Counted from the stretch's first letter, positions 36,089 to 45,290 are shown. The stretch is DNA of 64,000 bases from Desulfobaculum bizertense DSM 18034 (GCF_900167065.1 NZ_FUYA01000006.1:1-64000); one strand, 5' to 3'. Numbers and translations are program-made. The notes: generated by a model from the sequence alone, not told the origin.

Positions 36089-37501
36089 TTACTGCGCAGT
36101 CTTCCCACTCCGGGGCTTGGCCCGCAGAGTCAAAAATACCGCAAACAGGCCAAGAACCGTAAAGGCACAAAATGAAACCTGCATACTTGTCACAAGCTCG
36201 TGCGCGGTTTCTGTGGACACTTCCTGCCCACCCATAAAGGTCACCATTGACATACCAGCAAGGAGCAGACTTCCCACCATTCCAAGAATGCGAAGTCCAC
36301 CCACCATACCCGCAGCCATGCCGTTCTTTTCTGGCGGCACGCTCCGGAAAATCAGTTTCATGTTCGCTGTATTAAAACAGGCAGTCCCGGCACCAACACA
36401 GGCTGCCATTCCTACGACAAGCCACAGCGAGCTTATCCACGGGATGCATATGCCTCCCACCAGTCCAAGGCAGACCCCAAGCATTCCGCAGGCCGACACA
36501 CAGCGTGGATCAAAACGGTCTGCAAGCCGCCCATAGACAGGTGACAGCGTAGCCATCAAAAGAGGCATAATCATCAAAATCATTCCGGTATCTGGAGCAG
36601 AGCGCAGCAGGACAAACTGGAGATAAAAACTCAACAGCATCGTGGTGGCAAAACCTGCCACATTGTCCAAAACCTGCACGGCGCAGCCATACCGGAAAAC
36701 CCTGTTCTCTACGAACAGAGAAATATCTGTCTGAGCAAAGCGTGCCCGCTTCTCCCAAATGACGTAAACCACAAGCATAACAGCACCAAAGGCCAAGAGC
36801 CCCCGGCCCCATGCCTCGGCCCAGTGCGCACCACCATGCACCAGTCCGGCCATAGACAAAATCACCAGCACAGTGCCAATGCCATCAAATCCCACAGTCC
36901 GGTCACGCTTTTGCGGCCGGAACCCAAAGCGGCTCGCCGCACAAAGCGCAGAAAGCGTGCTAATGCCTGCGCCAACAAAATACACCATGCGCCAGCCCGC
37001 ATGCTCGGAAAGCAGTCCGGCAAGATACGGCCCAAGCAAAGTGCCCATGTACATAAAGGCTGTATTCAAGCCCAGAACCCGCCCCCAGCTCGAGGCTGGA
37101 TACAGCTCTGTCAGAATAGAGAGCACTGTAATCATCTGAGCCGCAGCTCCAATGCCCTGCACAACCCGCATGAACAAAAAGGTTTCAAAATTCGGGGCAA
37201 ATCCAATCCCAAGCTGCCCCAGAATAAAGACGAGACATCCCATGACAAAGACAAAACTTCGCCCAAGGCGGTCCGAAAGCTGGGCAAACGGCAGCGCAAG
37301 TGCGGCAACCGTGGCGTAGGTCATAGACGAAAGCAGGGTTGCATCCGAGGCATTGCCTGAAAAGTCCGTCAAAATAGACGGCGCAAGCACAGCGTCGGCA
37401 GCCATCATGATCGACATGGCAAAACGGGCAAAAGCCACGGCACCGGCATCAGTCCAGTGCGGTGTCCGCTTCACAACGGGCTTTTCTCCAAGAGCTGACA
37501 C
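36089..37501 (-). CDS. MFS drug-efflux-type transporter, paralogue
   Basis: This 470-residue member of the same 14-segment family resembles the downstream protein over its length: FAQLSDRLGRSFVFVMGCLVFILGQLGIG near 73, VVQGIGAAAQMI near 112, and MYMGTLLGPYLAGLLSEHAGWRMVYF near 150. The GTG start follows GGAGG at 5 bases and abuts the marR stop, so regulator and transporter are translationally coupled. The tandem pair may be heteromeric or may have arisen by duplication. Confidence 0.88.
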   Translation of the reverse strand: MSALGEKPVVKRTPHWTDAGAVAFARFAMSIMMAADAVLAPSILTDFSGNASDATLLSSMTYATVAALALPFAQLSDRLGRSFVFVMGCLVFILGQLGIGFAPNFETFLFMRVVQGIGAAAQMITVLSILTELYPASSWGRVLGLNTAFMYMGTLLGPYLAGLLSEHAGWRMVYFVGAGISTLSALCAASRFGFRPQKRDRTVGFDGIGTVLVILSMAGLVHGGAHWAEAWGRGLLAFGAVMLVVYVIWEKRARFAQTDISLFVENRVFRYGCAVQVLDNVAGFATTMLLSFYLQFVLLRSAPDTGMILMIMPLLMATLSPVYGRLADRFDPRCVSACGMLGVCLGLVGGICIPWISSLWLVVGMAACVGAGTACFNTANMKLIFRSVPPEKNGMAAGMVGGLRILGMVGSLLLAGMSMVTFMGGQEVSTETAHELVTSMQVSFCAFTVLGLFAVFLTLRAKPRSGKTAQ

Positions 37502-38044
37502 CTAGTCCTCCTCCAAGGCTCCAATGGCATTTTGCAACATCCGGGACATAAACGACATAAGCTGCTCGCGTTCCTCAGGCTCAAAGCCTCGCAACAGCAT
37601 CTCGTTGTTCATTTCCAGCGCGGCAAAAAACTTTTCACGCATGGCAAAGTTTTTTTCCGTAGGATACACCAACTTCTGGCGCCTGTTCTTTGGATTGACC
37701 CGACGCTCCACCAACCCCCGCTGTTCCAGCGCAGCAAGGCTGCGGGCCGCGGCCGAAGAATTCACATCCAGACAGCGGGCCAGTTCTTCCTGTGTCTGCC
37801 CCTCACGCCTGTACAGCTCATTCACATACGGAATCATTCCCGGACCAAGATCAAACTCAGACATCAGTTTCTGGAGATAGAGCGCATCAAGGCGGGCGAG
37901 CCACGCCAGCCTGTAACCAGGAGTAATTCCCCGGTGAATATCTTTATGCCACTGGTCCCGTTTCTCCAGAAGATCCCTGCGGGACGGGCGACAACCTGAA
38001 CATTTTTTGATTTTTTTCTGCATAACCAGTTCCATTGTTGACAT
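37502..38044 (-). CDS. MarR-family transcriptional regulator
   Basis: This winged-helix repressor is 180 residues from the ATG at 38044; the frame opens further upstream to a GTG at 38077. The DNA-binding region is QTQEELARCLDVNSSAAARSLAALEQRGLVERRVNPKNRRQKLVYPT (near 85-135). An N-terminal extension carries CSGCRPSRRDLLEK. It heads the unit with two MFS exporters and probably represses it, responding to a transported compound. Two copies of the same palindrome lie in the promoter and across the start codon. Confidence 0.9.
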   Translation of the reverse strand: MSTMELVMQKKIKKCSGCRPSRRDLLEKRDQWHKDIHRGITPGYRLAWLARLDALYLQKLMSEFDLGPGMIPYVNELYRREGQTQEELARCLDVNSSAAARSLAALEQRGLVERRVNPKNRRQKLVYPTEKNFAMREKFFAALEMNNEMLLRGFEPEEREQLMSFMSRMLQNAIGALEED

Positions 38045-38093
38045 GTCATGAATGCTTTCCCGATGAGATATGACCACACTGTTGACATGTCAA
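38038..38093 (-). promoter_or_regulatory. marR promoter with two operator palindromes
   Basis: TTGACATGTCAA (38082-38093) and TTGACATGTCA (38038-38048) are matching palindromes 44 bp apart. On the minus strand the first contains the -35 TTGACA (38088-38093), with TATCTC (38065-38070) as -10 at 17 bp. The second overlaps the marR start codon. Binding of MarR to both would block initiation, giving autorepression of the efflux unit. Confidence 0.78.
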
Positions 38094-38114
38094 GAGTCGT
38101 ACCACTTTGCCCCA

Positions 38115-38152
38115 CAAAAAAGCCCCCGGTCTTGGCAGGCAAGACCGGGGGC
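38115..38152 (-). terminator. Terminator of the aldehyde oxidoreductase gene
   Basis: The GCCCCCGGTCTT/AAGACCGGGGGC stem (38122-38133 with 38141-38152) is followed on the minus strand by a T run. Confidence 0.93.
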
Positions 38153-38188
38153 AGGAGAATCGTGCTGATTCTGAAGAGGAGAAGCTGC

Positions 38189-39913
38189 TTAGAACTTCTT
38201 GGCTTCCTGGAGCTGCTCTTCAGTGAAGTCCCACGTCACGTTGTGCGGAGGCAGAGCTTCCTTGAACCAGCGAGGCAGCTGGTCATCATGCTTGGTAAAG
38301 CCAGCATCAGCATTGAATCCATGCTCGTCCTTCAGGGTGGAGACACCGAGTGCCAGCACGTCGTCAGGAGTGATGGAACCGCCGTAGCGGGCGTTCAGCA
38401 GGTCGCAAATGATGTCCATTGCGTCGTCATTATCCAGAATGGCGAATGCCGTAAACAGGCACATGCCGGAAGCGTCAACAGCAGCGGTTGCGATCTGGAG
38501 GTTCTTGGACAGCTCAACGTTGCCCTCGTCCTTCAGCGGGTTCACGTCACCGCCGACTTTCAGAATGTTCTGGCAGACAGCGTAACCAGTAGTGTGGTCG
38601 CCGCCCATCGGGTTGGTTGCATAGGTGACACCGACGCCACGGACAGCGCGGGGATCATATGCAGGCAGAGCCTGATTCTTGACGGTAGGAACGCGGTCCA
38701 CGCCAAGAGCGGCAGCGGTAAAGCCGGTACCGTTACCAATGATGCGACCCATCGGGTCATCAGTGCCAACCTTTTCCAGAAGGGCCTTGGAAGCAGGACC
38801 GTCGCCCCACTCAATCAGGCCGCCTTCCATTGCCATCGTGACGGTGTTTGCCATCTCAATGGTGTCGATACCCTTTTCGTCACAGAGACGGTCCATGGAA
38901 GCAATAAGGTCGAGGTCATGAACCAGACCGTTCGGACCAAAGCCCCACAGGGTTTCGTACTCAAAACCAGAAGTCACATAGTTGCCGTCTTTGTCCACAT
39001 AGCGCTGTGAACACTGCATAACGCAGCCGGGGTGGCAGCCTTCAGCAACCTTACCGCCGCGCTGTTCGATCAGCTCAGACATACGTTCGCCAGAAACGTC
39101 TGCAACATGCTCGTACTGACCCATGCGGAAGTTCTTGGTGGGCAGGGCACCAGCTTCGTTGATGATGTTCACGAGAATAGCGGTACCAAAGTTCTTGAGG
39201 CCCTGACCAGTAACAGGGTGTTCCTTGAGCATCTTGGTCCAGCGGCGGTTAGCATCCTTGAATGCTTCCTTGTCAGCGTACTCAACGCTGTTTGCGCCCT
39301 TATTGTCCACGGCGATGCAGCGGACGCGCTTGGAACCCATAACAGCACCGAGTCCACCACGACCGGCGGAGCGGGCCGGATTGCCGTAGGGGTCAGTGAA
39401 CTGAATGGTGGATGCCTTGAGGCACTGCTCACCAGCGGTACCGATCAGGCCAATGGAAACCTTGCTTCCATAAAAATCGTTGAGAACCTGCTGGTACTCG
39501 TAGTTGTCCTTGCCTTCACGGTCAGGGGCATCAGTAAATTCAACGCCGTCCTTACTAATGCGGATAGAGGCAAAGGGAGTGTCACGTTCGGGCTTGTCTT
39601 CCAGAACGATTGCAGCAAGGCCAAGCTTGGCGATCTTCTGGGAGAGCATGCCACCGGAGTTGGATTCCTTGATGCCACCTGTCAGAGGGGATTTTGCACC
39701 AACAGAGAGACGGCCAGAGTTGGCAGCCATCGTGCCGGACAGAAGGCCCGGAGCGAAAACGAGCTTATTCTCTTTCGACAGCGGATGTGCGTTTGCAGGC
39801 ACTTCCTTGCGAACGAGGTGAGATGTCAGGGCACGACCACCAAGACCAGCATATTCGCCCATGTCCTCGTAGGCGTAGGTCCGTTCCCGGGTGTTGATGC
39901 GCAAAATTTTCAT
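38189..39913 (-). CDS. Aldehyde:ferredoxin oxidoreductase (tungsten/molybdenum enzyme)
   Basis: This AOR-family enzyme of 574 residues oxidises aldehydes to acids with ferredoxin, using a bis-pterin tungsten (or Mo) cofactor and one [4Fe-4S] cluster. AOR_N features are GGRALTSHL near 25 and SGTMAANSGRLSVGAKSPLTGGIKESNSGG near 60-88. Cluster ligands are the CHPGCVMQC cysteines near 291-299 plus a Cys in DASGMCLF near 485. The spacing C-x3-C-x3-C differs from the C-x2-C-x3-C of Pyrococcus AOR. GGAGG precedes the ATG at good distance. The divergent operon encodes cofactor assembly proteins, fitting a dedicated maturation set. Confidence 0.94.
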   Translation of the reverse strand: MKILRINTRERTYAYEDMGEYAGLGGRALTSHLVRKEVPANAHPLSKENKLVFAPGLLSGTMAANSGRLSVGAKSPLTGGIKESNSGGMLSQKIAKLGLAAIVLEDKPERDTPFASIRISKDGVEFTDAPDREGKDNYEYQQVLNDFYGSKVSIGLIGTAGEQCLKASTIQFTDPYGNPARSAGRGGLGAVMGSKRVRCIAVDNKGANSVEYADKEAFKDANRRWTKMLKEHPVTGQGLKNFGTAILVNIINEAGALPTKNFRMGQYEHVADVSGERMSELIEQRGGKVAEGCHPGCVMQCSQRYVDKDGNYVTSGFEYETLWGFGPNGLVHDLDLIASMDRLCDEKGIDTIEMANTVTMAMEGGLIEWGDGPASKALLEKVGTDDPMGRIIGNGTGFTAAALGVDRVPTVKNQALPAYDPRAVRGVGVTYATNPMGGDHTTGYAVCQNILKVGGDVNPLKDEGNVELSKNLQIATAAVDASGMCLFTAFAILDNDDAMDIICDLLNARYGGSITPDDVLALGVSTLKDEHGFNADAGFTKHDDQLPRWFKEALPPHNVTWDFTEEQLQEAKKF

Positions 39914-39973
39914 TGTTTCATTCCTCCATATGCAGCCATAATTACTGTTGCTTCAACGCATTAAACTTCTTAC

Positions 39974-40002
39974 TCTCTATGTCGTACAGCTTACATTGTC
40001 AA
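39974..40002 (-). promoter_or_regulatory. Promoter of the aldehyde oxidoreductase gene
   Basis: TTGACA (39997-40002) and TAGAGA (39974-39979) are 17 bp apart on the minus strand. About 60 bp of leader precedes the ATG. Confidence 0.6.
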
Positions 40003-40129
40003 AATAATTAACGGAGAACCGGTTTGTCATTTTGAGTATTTTTTCGTCATTTTTCAGCTTTTCTGCACAAATAGCTGGAAAATTCTTACTCAAAATCCAA
40101 TTATCCGACAAAGTTGGAGGCAGAAAAAA

Positions 40130-40762
40130 GTGTCGCTTAGCAGAAACTTTTCCTCAAATTCACCAGAAAACCCATTTTCCCTCACTCTTCGCCGCTCCGC
40201 AGCAGGACTGTTCCGTCTTGCCCTACAACATGGTGTTTTTATAGGCTTACAGGGTTCAACATGCCTCCGAGCGCTCCTCGAAGAGACTTTTAAAGTCGAA
40301 ACTTCTTATGTTGAAAAAAACATAAATACAATTTTCATTGATGGGCATCCCGTCGACAACATTGATACAGCAACTCTCACTCCGGGCTGCGAGCTTGCAC
40401 TGTCCGGGGCACTCCCTGGGATCTGTGGCATAACTATGGGAAAGAACAGTCCCATAGCCAAAATGCGCTGTGGTATTGCCTACACAGAGACAAAGGAACA
40501 TACCGAAGAACAGTTCCCTCTTTTCAAGCTCAAGCTTTTCAATTTCATTGCCCGAGACCTTGGCCCCCGAGCCTTTGCCGCGGGGATTGGCATCAGCGCG
40601 GACCGACTCACCAGAATCCTTGTCGACACCATCGCCGAAGACCCAGACGCCATTTCCGAGTTGTCGCACGAAGGAAAAAGCCTGCCACTTCATGATTTTC
40701 TGGAGCAGCTGCCCCAGCATGGAGAGCGCCCCTGCTTTCTGAAAATTACAGAACAGCCCTAG
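40130..40762 (+). CDS. Unknown protein linked to AOR and cofactor genes
   Basis: This 210-residue soluble protein has a GTG start preceded by GGAGG. I do not recognise the family. The middle part looks like a small beta-rich domain: GSTCLRALLEETFKVETSYVEKNINTIFIDG, then GHPVDNIDTATLTPGCELALSGALPGICG. The segment TIFIDGHPVDNI resembles ubiquitin-like sulfur-carrier or MoaD-type layouts only loosely. The C terminus is helical. It lies between the divergent AOR gene and moeA (117 bp upstream of moeA), so a role in tungsten/molybdenum cofactor handling or AOR maturation is inferred from position only. Confidence 0.72.
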   Translation: MSLSRNFSSNSPENPFSLTLRRSAAGLFRLALQHGVFIGLQGSTCLRALLEETFKVETSYVEKNINTIFIDGHPVDNIDTATLTPGCELALSGALPGICGITMGKNSPIAKMRCGIAYTETKEHTEEQFPLFKLKLFNFIARDLGPRAFAAGIGISADRLTRILVDTIAEDPDAISELSHEGKSLPLHDFLEQLPQHGERPCFLKITEQP

Positions 40763-40879
40763 CGCACACAAAATGAGCGTTTTTTCTGCCTGCCCCGTGC
40801 TGGCCCCTGTTTGCATTCGCCCTGTCTTGCGGTATGCCATGACTTTCTATCCACGTTTTCCCTAGTACCTGGAGGCATC

Positions 40880-42124
40880 GTGAAAAAAGCATTTTTTCAG
40901 GTCGTCAGCCCTGAAGAATATATAGCCCTTCTTCAAGAATTCCCGACGCTTGAGCAGGAAGAAATTCCGCTTGAACAGGCTGAATTCCGTTACCTTGCGC
41001 AGGACATCATCGCCCGCGAAGATCTGCCCATGACCAACCGTTCCTGCATGGACGGTTTTGCCGTCTCCGCCCGCGAAGTCTTTGGCGCTACAGAATCAAA
41101 CCCGGCCTATCTGGAAAGCATGGGCAGTCTGTCCATCGACCAGCAGCCAACAGAAGCCCTCCGCCCCGGCCACTGTATGGGCATTGTGACGGGTGGCACC
41201 CTTCCCGAAGGCGCGGATGCCGTGGTCATGGTTGAACACACGCAGGAGCTTGGTGCTGGCACACTCGAAATTCGCAAATCTGTTGCCCCCTCCGAGCACG
41301 TCATGCTTCGGGGCGAGGACGCCACAGCCGGAAAAGCTGCGCTCAGCGCCGGAACACATCTCCGTCCGCAGGAAATCGGCATGCTCGCTGCTGTGGGAGC
41401 AGAACGCGTCGCCGTACACCGCCGCCCACGCGTTGGCATCATCTCGACAGGTGACGAACTCATTCCTGTTGGCGACACCCCTACGCCCGGCCAGATTCGC
41501 GACGTCAATTCCTTTTCCCTGAGCGCGCTCGTTAGCAGTGCAGGAGCCATTCCCACCCGCTACGGCATCATTGCAGACCGTCAGGAAGAACTCTCCGCAG
41601 CCATTCACCGCGCCCTTGCCGAAAACGACGTTGTCTTCATCTCTGGCGGCAGCTCCATCGGTGTCCGCGACCTCACGCAGGCCGCTATTGAGGACCTGCC
41701 AGATGCCAAGCTTCTGGCTCACGGCGTCGCCGTCAGCCCTGGCAAGCCCACCATGCTTGCCCGCGTTGGCAACAAGGCCATCATGGGGCTTCCCGGTCAG
41801 GTCACTTCGTCGCAGGTTGTGGTCATGATTTTTGGCGTCCCCTTCCTTCGGCATCTTGCTGGTGACACCCGGGCCTTTGATCCCATGCGCCGCCCCCTGC
41901 GTCAGGCAACACTCACCAGAAACATTGCCTCCAAGCAGGGCCGCGAAGATTATGTCCGCGTCCGTCTCAGCACTGCCGAAGATGGCTCGCTCGAAGCAAC
42001 CCCGGTCTTGGGCAAATCAGGACTCCTGCGAACCATGCTTCTGGCGGATGGCTTCATTCGTATTCCCGCAGATACCGAAGGTTTTTTTGCCGGACGCCCC
42101 GTGGACGTCTGGCTTCAGGTCTAA
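40880..42124 (+). CDS. moeA: Molybdopterin molybdenumtransferase MoeA
   Basis: MoeA inserts molybdate (or tungstate) into adenylylated molybdopterin. From the GTG at 40880 (GGAGG 4 bases upstream) the protein is 414 residues. The key segments are MTNRSCMDGFAVSA near 55, GHCMGIVTGGTLPEGADAVVMVEHT near 97, the MoCF-type motif IISTGDELIPVGDTPTPGQIRDVNS near 190, FISGGSSIGVRD near 253 and GVAVSPGKPTMLA near 283. A second MoeA with a binding-protein domain follows 54 bp downstream. Two MoeA paralogues side by side suggest separate roles, for example one for Mo and one for W. Confidence 0.94.
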   Translation: MKKAFFQVVSPEEYIALLQEFPTLEQEEIPLEQAEFRYLAQDIIAREDLPMTNRSCMDGFAVSAREVFGATESNPAYLESMGSLSIDQQPTEALRPGHCMGIVTGGTLPEGADAVVMVEHTQELGAGTLEIRKSVAPSEHVMLRGEDATAGKAALSAGTHLRPQEIGMLAAVGAERVAVHRRPRVGIISTGDELIPVGDTPTPGQIRDVNSFSLSALVSSAGAIPTRYGIIADRQEELSAAIHRALAENDVVFISGGSSIGVRDLTQAAIEDLPDAKLLAHGVAVSPGKPTMLARVGNKAIMGLPGQVTSSQVVVMIFGVPFLRHLAGDTRAFDPMRRPLRQATLTRNIASKQGREDYVRVRLSTAEDGSLEATPVLGKSGLLRTMLLADGFIRIPADTEGFFAGRPVDVWLQV

Positions 42125-42178
42125 GCCCCTCAACATCTTTTGTGCCGCTCCCCCGGGAGCGCTCCACCCGGAGAGACC

Positions 42179-44125
42179 ATGAAACGCAATATTTATCTTG
42201 AGACTGTTCCCATTTCCGAAGCGCTCAGCACGGTTCAGGCCCGCCTCGACAGAACCGCTCTCGTCAAAACCGAAATGGTTCCCACGCACGAAGCGCTCGG
42301 CCGTGTCACAGCACGCCCGGTCTATGCCGACCTGTCCTCGCCGACCTATCACAGCGCAGCAATGGACGGCATTGCCGTCCTCGCAGAAGACACGTTTTCC
42401 GCCCGCGAAGATGCCCCGCTGAGCCTCAGTCCCGACAAATTCACCCCCGTAAACACGGGCAACGCGCTCCCCGATGGCGTCAATGCGGTCATTATGATTG
42501 AAAACGTTCTGATGCAGGACGATGGAACGGCCCGCATTGAGGCCCCGGCTTTTCCCTGGCAGCACGTCCGCCGCATTGGCGAAGACATTGTTGCAACAGA
42601 GCTGCTTATTCCCAGCAATCACGAACTCAGCGCCTACGACATTGGCGCCCTTCTCTCTGCTGGCATCTGGGAGCTTTCTGTCTACGAAAAGCTCAAGGCC
42701 GTCATCATCCCCACCGGTGACGAAGTCCTTGATTTTCGGGACCGCCCAACTCCAAAGCCCGGTCAGGTTGTCGAGAGCAACACGCAGGTCTTTAGTGCCC
42801 TTGCCAGCAAATGGGGCATTGAGGTCATCCGTCACGAGCCTGTCCCGGACCGTCCCGAAGCGCTGACCGAGGCGCTCAAGAATGCCCTTCTTTCTGACGC
42901 GCACATTGTGGTCATGGGTGCAGGCTCTTCCGCAGGTGCCAAAGATTACACCCGGAGCGTTCTTTCCGAGCTTGGCGAAGTCCTTGTCCACGGCATCAAG
43001 GCCATGCCCGGCAAGCCTTCCCTTCTCGGCATTGCGTCCGAAGAATTTGGCAGCAAGCTTATGGTCGGCGCTCCCGGCTACCCCGTTAGTGCCGTCATCT
43101 GTTTTGAAGAGCTTCTTGCCCCGCTCGCCGCATGGATGAGCCGCAAGGTTCTCCCTGCCCGTCCGCAGGTTGACGTCACCATGACCCGCAGCATGCCATC
43201 CAAGCTCGGCATGGAAGAATTTCTTCGCGTCTCCATTGGCCGCGTTGGCGACAGCTACGTTGCGACGCCCCTCTCTCGTGGCGCTGGCATGATTACCACC
43301 ATGACCAAGGCGCAGGGCATTTGCCGCATCCCCGCCAACTCTGAGGGCATTAATCAGGGCCAGACGCTTCCTGCCTCTCTTCTCGTCCCCCGCGAGAGTC
43401 TTGAGCAGACCCTCGTCGTTGTTGGCAGCCATGACAACACTGTCGATCTGCTTGCAGATGCCCTCATGGGACGCGACACCCCCATTCATCTTGCCTCCAC
43501 CCACGTTGGCAGCATGGGCGGCCTCATGGCCGTCAAGAATGGCGCCTGTCACATGGCAGGGACTCATCTGTTTGATCCCGACACCAACGATTACAATGCG
43601 CCCTTCATCAGCAAGTATCTTCCCGACGCCGACGTTGTGCTCATCAACCTTGCCATTCGGCATCAGGGTCTCATTGTTGCCGCGTCCAACCCCAAAAACA
43701 TTCAGGGCGTAACGGATCTCGTCCGTGACGATGTGCAGTTCATCAACCGGCAGCGTGGAGCAGGCACCCGCATCCTTCTCGACTGGCATCTTTCCCAGAA
43801 CGACATCGTTCCCTCGCAGGTCAAAGGCTATGACAAGGAAGAATTCACCCACATGGCCGTAGCCGTTAACGTCCTGAGTGGTGCAGCGGACTGCGGTCTC
43901 GGCATCATGGCCGCAGCCAAGGCTCTCAATCTTGGCTTTGTGCCCCTCGCCCGCGAGCGCTATGATCTCTTGATCCCGCGTCAGCATCTCAGCGACCCGC
44001 GCGTGCAAGCCGTTCTGGAGACCATCAGGACAGACGCATTCAAAGAGCGCATTCAGTCTCTTGGTGGCTACGAAACAGACCTCACCGGGCAGGAAATGCA
44101 GCCCGGTATGGGCCTTCCCGAATAA
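42179..44125 (+). CDS. MoeA fused to a periplasmic-binding-protein-like domain
   Basis: This 648-residue cytoplasmic protein starts at the ATG at 42179 behind GGAGAG. Residues 1-410 are a MoeA module: YHSAAMDGIAVLA near 58, PDGVNAVIMIENV near 98, VIIPTGDEVLDF near 177, MGAGSSAGAKDY near 244 and AMPGKPSLLG near 280. Residues about 420-640 match the PBP-like domain of MoeA/LysR-substrate-domain proteins (DNTVDLLADAL, GSMGGLMAVKNGACHMAGTHLFDP, GAADCGLGIMAAAKALNL). That domain is thought to bind molybdate or tungstate and could present it to the MoeA part. It sits in the AOR cofactor operon. Confidence 0.93.
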   Translation: MKRNIYLETVPISEALSTVQARLDRTALVKTEMVPTHEALGRVTARPVYADLSSPTYHSAAMDGIAVLAEDTFSAREDAPLSLSPDKFTPVNTGNALPDGVNAVIMIENVLMQDDGTARIEAPAFPWQHVRRIGEDIVATELLIPSNHELSAYDIGALLSAGIWELSVYEKLKAVIIPTGDEVLDFRDRPTPKPGQVVESNTQVFSALASKWGIEVIRHEPVPDRPEALTEALKNALLSDAHIVVMGAGSSAGAKDYTRSVLSELGEVLVHGIKAMPGKPSLLGIASEEFGSKLMVGAPGYPVSAVICFEELLAPLAAWMSRKVLPARPQVDVTMTRSMPSKLGMEEFLRVSIGRVGDSYVATPLSRGAGMITTMTKAQGICRIPANSEGINQGQTLPASLLVPRESLEQTLVVVGSHDNTVDLLADALMGRDTPIHLASTHVGSMGGLMAVKNGACHMAGTHLFDPDTNDYNAPFISKYLPDADVVLINLAIRHQGLIVAASNPKNIQGVTDLVRDDVQFINRQRGAGTRILLDWHLSQNDIVPSQVKGYDKEEFTHMAVAVNVLSGAADCGLGIMAAAKALNLGFVPLARERYDLLIPRQHLSDPRVQAVLETIRTDAFKERIQSLGGYETDLTGQEMQPGMGLPE

Positions 44126-44202
44126 AGCAGCAGGCGCGCCAGCTTTTGCCAGCGCGCCTTTTCTCCCTTTTTCGCCAACCCTTCAGGACTCACGGAGAGC
44201 CT

Positions 44203-44430
44203 ATGAAGATCAACGTCAAATGTTTTGCCACCCTCAGCACTTTTGACCCCAAGGAACCAGAAAACTTTGAGGTTCCCGACGGCATCACTGTCGCCCAGCT
44301 CATTGAACTCCTCGGCATTGAGCGCGAAGAGGTCAAAATCATGTTCATCAACAGCACGCACGTCAAAGACTCTGCGACCATTCAGGATGGCGACCGCGTC
44401 GGCCTTTTCCCCGCCGTTGGTGGAGGTTGA
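44203..44430 (+). CDS. moaD: MoaD/ThiS-family sulfur-carrier protein
   Basis: This is a 75-residue ubiquitin-fold protein with the ATG at 44203 behind GGAGAG. It begins MKINVKCFATLS and ends in the Gly-Gly tail (FPAVGGG) that is adenylylated and thiocarboxylated. IFINS- and DGDRVGLFPAVGG-type segments fit MoaD. It donates sulfur for the dithiolene of molybdopterin. It is directly followed by the ThiF-like activating enzyme (1 bp between genes), which should adenylylate this tail. Confidence 0.9.
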   Translation: MKINVKCFATLSTFDPKEPENFEVPDGITVAQLIELLGIEREEVKIMFINSTHVKDSATIQDGDRVGLFPAVGGG

Positions 44431-44431
44431 T

Positions 44432-45280
44432 ATGGGCAGCATTGATCTACTCGGGACGCAGGCACGGCAGCTTGGCGTCCCCTCAAAGATGGCAGACGGC
44501 ACGGAGTATCTCAGCCTCAGCATGTTTATCGCCGAGGAGATCTCAAGCCGCGAAAATGCCCCGCTTCGCGAAGTCGAGCTTGCCGCTCTCGCCGCTGGTG
44601 TCATCCCAGAGCACTATGTTCGCAATTTCAACAGCATCGACATTCAGGGACAAATTAATCTGCTCTCCTCCAAGCTCGCGCTTGTTGGTCTCGGTGGTCT
44701 CGGCGGTCTCCTCATCGAGGCTTTTGCCCGCATGGGTGTCGGCCACATTGAGGCCGCGGACGGGGACAGTTTTGAGGAAAGCAACCTCAACCGGCAGCTT
44801 CTCTCTTCCTCGCAGCGGGTGCGCCTCTCAAAGGCCCGTTCTGCCAGTCTGCGCGTCGTAACCATCAATCCCGCCATTGACTGTGCCGCGCATGCTGAGT
44901 TTGTCACAGAGGACTCGCTACGCGCCATGTGTCACGGCGCCTCTGTCCTTGTCGACGCCCTCGGCGGCCTCGACAACCGGCAGCTTTTGCAGGACGTCGC
45001 CACTGAGTTCAACATCCCCCTCGTGACTGCCGGAATGGCGGGCTTCTCTGGCTACGTCGCAACTGTGCTCCCCGGGCAGCCCGGGCCAGCCAGCTTTTTT
45101 GGCTCCGGCTCCGCCGCAGAGGACTCGCTCGGCACGCCCGTACCAGCGGTCTACACCGCCGCCAGTCTTCAGGCTGCCGAAGTCATGCGCATCCTCGCAG
45201 GGCAGGCTCCAGCCCTCGACAACCGCATGCTCCTGTTCGACCTCAACGACATGAGTTTTGAAAAAATTCAGATTGCATAA
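44432..45280 (+). CDS. ThiF/MoeB/HesA-type adenylyltransferase
   Basis: This E1-like enzyme of 282 residues activates the C terminus of the neighbouring MoaD-like protein. The Rossmann ATP site is ALVGLGGLGGLLIEAFARMGVGHIEAADGDSFEESNLNRQLL (near 86-127), with the Asp and Arg residues of the family. The two CxxC zinc pairs of classical MoeB are absent, placing it nearer HesA-like members. The N terminus has about 80 extra residues with a helical pattern. It is the last gene of the AOR cofactor unit, and repeat copy 5 starts 10 bp after its stop. Confidence 0.9.
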   Translation: MGSIDLLGTQARQLGVPSKMADGTEYLSLSMFIAEEISSRENAPLREVELAALAAGVIPEHYVRNFNSIDIQGQINLLSSKLALVGLGGLGGLLIEAFARMGVGHIEAADGDSFEESNLNRQLLSSSQRVRLSKARSASLRVVTINPAIDCAAHAEFVTEDSLRAMCHGASVLVDALGGLDNRQLLQDVATEFNIPLVTAGMAGFSGYVATVLPGQPGPASFFGSGSAAEDSLGTPVPAVYTAASLQAAEVMRILAGQAPALDNRMLLFDLNDMSFEKIQIA

Positions 45281-45290
45281 ACGAAAGTTA

